Assembly (NCBI GenBank): GCA_003013855.2
Contig: ML058453.1
Coordinates: forward strand, 6,751,861-6,815,860
Reading direction: 5' to 3'
Origin: Liriodendron chinense
Lineage: Eukaryota > Streptophyta > Magnoliopsida > Magnoliales > Magnoliaceae
Length of the DNA: 64,000 bases
Below are positions 58,356-64,000 of this stretch, in pieces. Made by a program: the position numbers and the translations under genes. Positions within the stretch are counted from its first letter, which is position 1, and every line of letters starts with the position of its first letter. A model generated the notes under the pieces. That model saw nothing but the letters and a program-made list of their open reading frames with translations. It had not been told where the DNA came from and did no database searches.

Positions 58356-61300
58356 TGTAATACCCCAAAATTTTCATGCTTGCGTATATACACGGGTGCT
58401 TTCACACGTGTATATTCCCTCTTCAAAACGTGCACTTAGAAAACAACACTTGATTTTTTCTCACCCCGTACACACACTTAAATCCTTGAGACTCAAAGCT
58501 ATCATCGTATATTAGATCAAACATCAAATCAATCGTTGAACATTGATATCCATCACAAGACTTCGACATCCCACCATCCACTTCATCATCTGTCACCCAA
58601 TCATCATAAACTAACCTTGGGATCATCGTATCCATTCATACACATCAATTCTAAATTTTGTTCCATTCGCTTTGACCTTTAGTTGTTAAGAACTATTCCC
58701 ACCGTTGGAATCTCAGTCTAAGGACCCTACCCATGTGAACAAATTATCCAGGAAATCTAGCGGTGCACACACCTATACCTTTGGACCACTCTCAAAAATA
58801 CATTTGTACGCATCCAAATATAATGAAAATTTAACCAATGGACATACAATTTATTTGATCCGTACACCTTTAATCTCCACTCCTAGTTCATAATATCTGA
58901 CCGTCAATCAAAAGTTTTCATCAAATCTAGATGATGGCCCATTCATGAATCGAACAAAAATCACCGTAGCATTCCTTATATGTTTTCCAATGTATCCATC
59001 GGTTTACTTTTCGCTTTTGACCTCGATTGAGCCTGTTTACTAGGGCCACAAGGCGTTGGACATTTTCAATAGCAGTCTTATAATTTCTAAAGAGGGAAGA
59101 ACCATTCATGCATCCGTACCCACCATTGACATTCATCACCATGTGGATGTTAATATAGCCATCGATTAATAAATATGACCATAAATGGACACCAAGGTAT
59201 ATCAATGTGAGATGTGACCTCTAGACCACCTTTTTCGCATTTTAAAATATTTAAACTGATCAGTCTAAATGCAAGCTCCTATGACCATTCGTTTAAGAAT
59301 ATCCACCTAGGACCATCCTTTCACTGATCTAAACCATTCATTAGATGGACCACCCTAATACCCACAACTCCATCAGTCCTTGTAACCCAACTCATTCCAT
59401 ATGGGGCCCACATCCAAAACACTATCACCATTAGAAAAGCAGCCCACGCTGTTGTGCCATTTTGGATTTTCTCTTTAATCACAGATGAGTGACGCATCAC
59501 GTTGGAAGTACGTGCATACCAATTGGAACTGTCTATTAAACTAGTTGTTCAATTCATCCTTCAATCCAATTGTTGATTTTGAACCAATCAAGTTCGTTGA
59601 TCACCAATATCAGTTTTTCCACTATTTTATGTCGTATGTGCATTCCATCTGCTCTTCCATCAATATTAGCTAGCTTTTCTATTGTTCATTGTCATGTGGC
59701 CCATCTAAGTTTTAGATCCACTTCATTTTCGAAACCCTACCCTTTCACGTTCTTCCAAAATGAATGGACATGTTAAATTTCTCCCAAACATTTAGGAGGA
59801 CCCACTTACCCAATTCCTTTAAAAAAAATTAATAATAATACTTCAACGTGCACTTGTAGCGCACGTCTCCGCATGACCGCAAATCCTGAGCCTTCATCCC
59901 TTCTTTTCCGTTTCTGCTCAAACCGCACCGTATGTTGCATGTTGCCCATCCTTGTGGGACCCACCAACATAATCTAGACCATTCATCAAACCACCCCGAG
60001 GGGTTTTCAATGGCCAACAATTCTTCCCCATTGCTTCATATCCTACAACCCGTCCGATTTCTGAACAACTTTATCTTTCATATTTCACCCCATCTCGACA
60101 CGACGAACCTGATAAACGGTTTAGTTTTTCCAAATCATCGGTGGACCCCACTTAGCTTCACCACCATCCCAAAAATTGTGCCTTTACAACGCACCACTTC
60201 CGTTTGAAACTGAACTCTCCCCACATTCGAGAGCATCGTGCATTCTCCAACGAACTAGCTTTGGATCTCCGCCATTCAAAGTCCCTCATCCAACGGCTCT
60301 CACGCCTCTACAGCAAATCCTACTGCAAACCACCAATCAAAGTACTCCCCGCATCTCTTTCATCCTTATTTTTTCTCGGTTTAATGCAACCGGCAGCCAA
60401 ACCTTAATATCCCCAAACCCATGGGCAAATCCCCATACTAGACCAATCTCTCTCATCACCAAGCTCTCTAGCATCCGTCCGCATCTGCCAGAAGAATCAG
60501 ATTAATCTTTCAAAAGCCACTGCTCGTCAATCCACCATTAGAGGCAGACTCTTCTTCCCCGACAAGACAAACACCCACAAGTAGGTGATCTCCCAGTTGA
60601 AACCTTACATCCATAGATTAAATCATTATTTATTACATGTTGTAGATTCAATTTATTCAATTATTATTGTGAGTTGTGGATTATTTAATTTGATTTTATG
60701 TGCATTGTGAATGGAATTCATTTAATTCTTGAGTAATCTATTGATTTCATTTCCTCATCTATACGTATTGTAGTGGGATCTACTTGATTATTGTTCATTG
60801 GAGTTATTTCATTCTTATTATGTGTTTATGGAATGGATGTGAATTATGGGTGCTCTGCCCTAGAAAGGATCATTCCGTTGATCATGGGTGCTCTGCCCTG
60901 GGATAGTCCAGAAAAGATTAGGAAAAGCTATGTTGTTTAATTTATTTTATTTTATTATAGAGAAATTCAAGCGATATTGTGGAAGAGCTAATACTAACCT
61001 ATTGTATGTGATTTCGTTTATTTCAGTAAATTTACACTTGATTTGAATGTAGAGTTTCTAAGTATGGGAATGATGTGAACCTACGAGCCGTCGCGCTCAC
61101 GCCCCCCTTAGGTTGTTTTGCAGGGTTTGATGTTGAAGAACAAGCTGGACCAAGCTGAAGGATTTTATTTTTGATCTCCTAGGAATAGTTTAAATTTTCA
61201 TTAGAATATAGTTTGATTTGAAGGTACCAATGTAATGAAATTTATTTAAGAATGAATGGTGAATTATTGGAATTTTTAATTAATGAGAATGATCAATATT

Positions 61301-61447
61301 TACTTTCCCTTTAGTTAGCTCTGATGGTGTATTAAGATGAATGGAAACTATGTGAATGAAAAATGTATTTTGATTAAACTAACCTCACGGGTCTGGGATT
61401 CGGATTTGGGCCTGATCAACTTGAGTACCGAATTTTAGGGCGTGACA
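58356..61447. mobile_element. LTR-like insertion (probable 3.1-kb solo LTR), 5-bp target duplication
   Basis: It begins TGTAATACCCCAAAATTTTC and ends TTTTAGGGCGTGACA, within the Copia gag. A perfect 5-bp duplication, CTACG, flanks it (58351-58355 and 61448-61452). TG...CA ends and a 5-bp duplication fit an LTR; no primer-binding site or coding domain is visible. Fold-back-like pieces (GTGGCCCATCTAAGTTTTAG; GTGGGACCCACCAACATAAT) occur at about 59695-60150. Confidence 0.75.
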
Positions 61448-63080
61448 CTACGGATGCAAAGACATAAAATAAAAAGTGTTGAGAAGAAAATGATATTGAA
61501 TTGTTGGCAAGTCTTAGAGAGTTTGAGCCTGTTCGAACTCAAATTATTGATTCTCCTACTTTAACTTCACTTAACAGTGTATATGTTTTACTTTTATGTG
61601 ATGAGAAAATTCATACAGCTATGGGATAGATTGAGGTTGTGAAATCTTCTATAATGACAAGATTTAAGAATTTTGATAATGCTAGCGTTGGCTAAGGTAG
61701 AGGTACAGGAAGAGGAGGTCGTGATGGTGGCCGAGGTCATGGTCGTAGTATTGGTTGTGATCATAGAATGGATCATCTGCGCAATCATTGTAGCAGATAT
61801 GGACATACTATTGATTCTTATTAGGTCCTTCATAGTCGACCTCAAGGCTAAGCCGCTAATTCTACAGCTATAGACTGTAAAGATTGTTAGAATACTATTG
61901 GGGACATTGTTCCATTAGTAAATTCACCTTTAATTCCATCAAACGGTAATGGGTAATGTGGTTCATCTCTCGAAAAGTATAATGCCTTACTAAGGGATGG
62001 CATTCAGAATAAGGTCTCTTCGTCTACATTTTTGATGCGGAACAAAAGCATTCAAGGTGTACCAACGAAGAAAGCGCCAACCACAAGTACCATCCTTGTG
62101 GATAGGCGACTATTGAGGAGCATTGAAGACCTTACACATGTAGTCCGAGACATTTGAAAAGACCCCACCTTGGGAAGACATGTGTAAGTTGCTTTGAGGA
62201 GATGATCAGACCATTGGATCGTGATGATGATGTGATCGGACCGTTGGTTCATTGTGGCCCACTTTCATCACACCATCATTGGAGCGCATTGGACATCTTA
62301 GATTTGAGTTTATTTTACGCATTTTTTACTTATTTGAGTTTTGGGTTAGTGTGGGTACGTTTTTTTCATGCAAATGTCTTTTTTTTGAAATTTTGTTAGT
62401 AGGGGTATTTTGGTAATTATGCTAATTCCGAATTTTATAAGGGTGTTGCCCTAAACCTTTTTTATTAGTTGTTGATTTATGAAAAAGAGCAAACCTTTGG
62501 TTGCCTCCTTCCTCTTTCCCTCTCTCATGGTGCTTCTTCTTCTTCCTTGATCTCCTTCTTCTCTATTCTTCTTGTGCCCCTCCAACTTCTTCCAGGTATT
62601 TCATCTTCTATTATTATCCTTCTAAACTTCTGTTTTGTTTATTCCCCACGATCTAAACCTTGAGAATCGATCTAAACCCTAAACCCCCAAATTCTCAAAT
62701 CCCTAATCCGAGAAACTTTTTGATTCTTCGGATTAGTGATCATCATTGATCGATTGGGTATGACCATGCAAGATCGGGAGGTTCCATCCCTCGCCGGATC
62801 CAACCTATACGCTACTTGAATCCCATACTCCATGGTTGTGATGATGGCTCGTCCCATTGCATGTTTCCTTTATGATTTTCTTAGTTTATGATGATTGATG
62901 CTAGATTTCATTATTATTATTGCTTTTATTTCCGCTGAATAATTGTGTTCATGAGCATGCATCATATTTAGGGCTGTCCTGCATCAAATTTGGTATCAGA
63001 GAATAGGCTTGCATGGTTTGTGTCTAGATCGAGTTATCAAATTAGGGTTTTGATTTTTAGGTTTGTTTTAGGAAATGTCC

Positions 63081-63250
63081 AGATTTAGAAAGTTTCCAAT
63101 TGTAGAAAGTTTCCTAATTTGGAAAATTTTCAGATTTAGAAACTTTCCAATTTTAGAAAGTTTCCTAATTTGGAAAATTTTCAGATTTAGACAGTTTCCA
63201 ATTTTAGAAACTTTCCAATTTTAGAAAGTTTCCTATTTTGGAAGAATTCC
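63081..63250. repeat. 51-bp minisatellite in the retrotransposon leader
   Basis: Units start AGATTTAGA at 63081, 63132 and 63183, each with paired AGTTTCC/ACTTTCC and TTTGGAAAATTTTC motifs. The internal AGTTTCCAATTTTAGAAAGT sub-repeats are themselves partly inverted. It lies between the primer-binding site and gag. Confidence 0.85.
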
Positions 63251-63355
63251 AGATTTGAGTCGCATCATCTAGAATTAATTAGTGTCAGTTCATTGTAGTT
63301 TAAATTCATTGCATTCGTATTATGAGTCACCCAGTCCGTAGTCTCCCCGTAGTGA

Positions 63356-64000
63356 ATGGAGTATAGGCGTTTGAGATCTTCAAGGCCATTAAGTGTTGTC
63401 GTGTGGCCGTCAAGACCCAATGGAAAGCCGAACTCCGATGATTTGGCTAACTTTAATGGTCACATGGACCCACAAACCTTCCTTGATTGGCTTAAGGACT
63501 TGGACTATTTTTTTTATTGGTATGATATGTCAAATTATCGTCGAGTGAGGTTTGCTAAGTGGAAATTGGAGGGCCAAGCCAAGTCGTTTTGGACAGATTT
63601 GGAGCGACGACTTGATAAAGTTGGGAGAGCCCCGATATCACAATGGGACGAGATGAAAGAGCGTTTGAAAGAAAAATATCTTCCCATCTCTTATCGTGAA
63701 AAGCCCTTGGGTCAGAAGAGAGTTGCCCCACCTTCTCATCCAAACACAGAACCAATATGGTCCCCTCCTTGTAAAGTGGTCCAACCCATCATTAAGGAAA
63801 TCTCGGCTTATGAACAATTTGAGTGTTTAACACCAATTATATTTCCTTGGAAGCGAGATAATACCTTAGTGAATGACCAGTTGGAAGAATCCAATCATGT
63901 TGTTTATGAAGTGGAAGAGTATGTGCCTAACGTCAGTAGTGAGGAAATTGGAGAAATTGAGGCATCGCTCATCATCATTGAGAATGACGAAGTGTGTGCT
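63356..64000 (+). CDS. gag: Retrotransposon gag (partial, runs off the right edge)
   Basis: This is the capsid-type protein of a Gypsy-type LTR retrotransposon. The ATG at 63356 follows in-frame TAG-TGA stops, and the frame stays open for 215 codons to the window edge. Residues about 40-130 match the retrotransposon gag domain: GHMDPQTFLDWLKDLDYFF, WYDMSNYRRVRFAKWKLEG, AKSFWTDLERRL, ISQWDEMKERLKEKYLP, SYREKPLGQKR. After it comes a tail that becomes acidic (EVEEYVPNVSSEEIGEIEAS) instead of the usual long basic linker. No zinc knuckle is reached before the edge. The lack of stops suggests a fairly young copy. Whether pol follows cannot be seen. Confidence 0.85.
   Translation, partial: MEYRRLRSSRPLSVVVWPSRPNGKPNSDDLANFNGHMDPQTFLDWLKDLDYFFYWYDMSNYRRVRFAKWKLEGQAKSFWTDLERRLDKVGRAPISQWDEMKERLKEKYLPISYREKPLGQKRVAPPSHPNTEPIWSPPCKVVQPIIKEISAYEQFECLTPIIFPWKRDNTLVNDQLEESNHVVYEVEEYVPNVSSEEIGEIEASLIIIENDEVCA

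Larger units (their letters stand above)
56777..62113 (+). mobile_element. Decayed Copia-type LTR retrotransposon, 5' part, split by an LTR insertion
   Basis: The 5' LTR runs from about 56777 (start uncertain) to 57150 (CTCTCTGACA) and is followed by a tRNA-Met primer-binding site, TGGTATCAAAG, at 57151-57161. Gag remnants begin at ATG 57850: NPGLQITTHKLESNNYLRWS, a stop and frameshift near 58024, then STAREIWLTASKLYTDQNNM. After the 3.1-kb insertion gag resumes with an arginine-glycine tract and a broken zinc knuckle (HCSRYGHTIDSY). Pol is not seen. Confidence 0.8.
62114..64000 (+). mobile_element. Gypsy-type LTR retrotransposon, 5' part
   Basis: The 5' LTR spans about 62114-62983 (TGAGGAGCATTGAAGACC to GTCCTGCA) and matches the solo LTR at 50610. 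The primer-binding site TGGTATCAGAG at 62991-63001 fits initiator tRNA-Met. A 51-bp minisatellite and an open gag frame follow. The rest is beyond the window. It appears to have inserted into the Copia element. Confidence 0.85.

Noticed and set aside
61594..61873. Frame reading MIMLALAKVEVQEEEVVMVAEVMVVVLVV.
   Set aside because: Out-of-frame reading of the arginine-glycine tract of the Copia gag remnant.

Overview
This is plant nuclear DNA, almost certainly from a woody flowering plant with a repeat-rich genome. The evidence is two multi-exon genes of plant-type families with GT-AG introns, a plant MIR166 locus, tRNA-derived SINEs, LINEs, Copia and Gypsy LTR elements and many MITEs. The very abundant GTGGGGCCCACCATGATG fold-back family reminds me of magnoliid-type genomes. 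That lineage guess is from memory only and is weak.

Layout. (1) About 1-8.0 kb: the 3' part of a GT31 beta-1,3-galactosyltransferase gene (+ strand, seven exons, 650-7444); its 5' exons lie left of the window. A 5.46-kb intron holds a LINE remnant and a hAT-like MITE. (2) About 8-26 kb: no protein gene; a dense field of fold-back elements, hAT-like MITEs, a SINE and microsatellites. At 19.2-20.3 kb one fold-back element sits inside another, each with a perfect 9-bp target duplication. (3) About 26.28-27.0 kb: a MIR166 cluster (+ strand) with two complete hairpins, then two decayed copies of the mature-miRNA arm carried by a ~180-bp tandem repeat. (4) About 27-36 kb: a long compound microsatellite, more fold-back elements, SINE-like pieces, a Harbinger-like MITE inside a fold-back element, and a GC-rich degenerate minisatellite. 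(5) 36.2-56.1 kb: a complete phosphatidylinositol-4-phosphate 5-kinase gene (- strand, MORN repeats plus PIPK domain; nine exons joining into an uninterrupted 785-codon frame). Its introns carry at least four hAT-like elements, two RTE-type and two L1-type LINE fragments, a SINE and a solo LTR. (6) About 56.8-64 kb: a decayed Copia element split by a 3.1-kb LTR-like insertion, then a Gypsy-type element whose LTR, primer-binding site and open gag frame run off the right edge.

The two genes and the miRNA locus have separate known roles: Golgi glycan synthesis, PI(4,5)P2 synthesis, and repression of class III HD-ZIP mRNAs. Nothing in the sequence links them in one pathway. Exon joins were worked out by hand from splice signals, codon phase and protein continuity. 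No alignment or database search was run.
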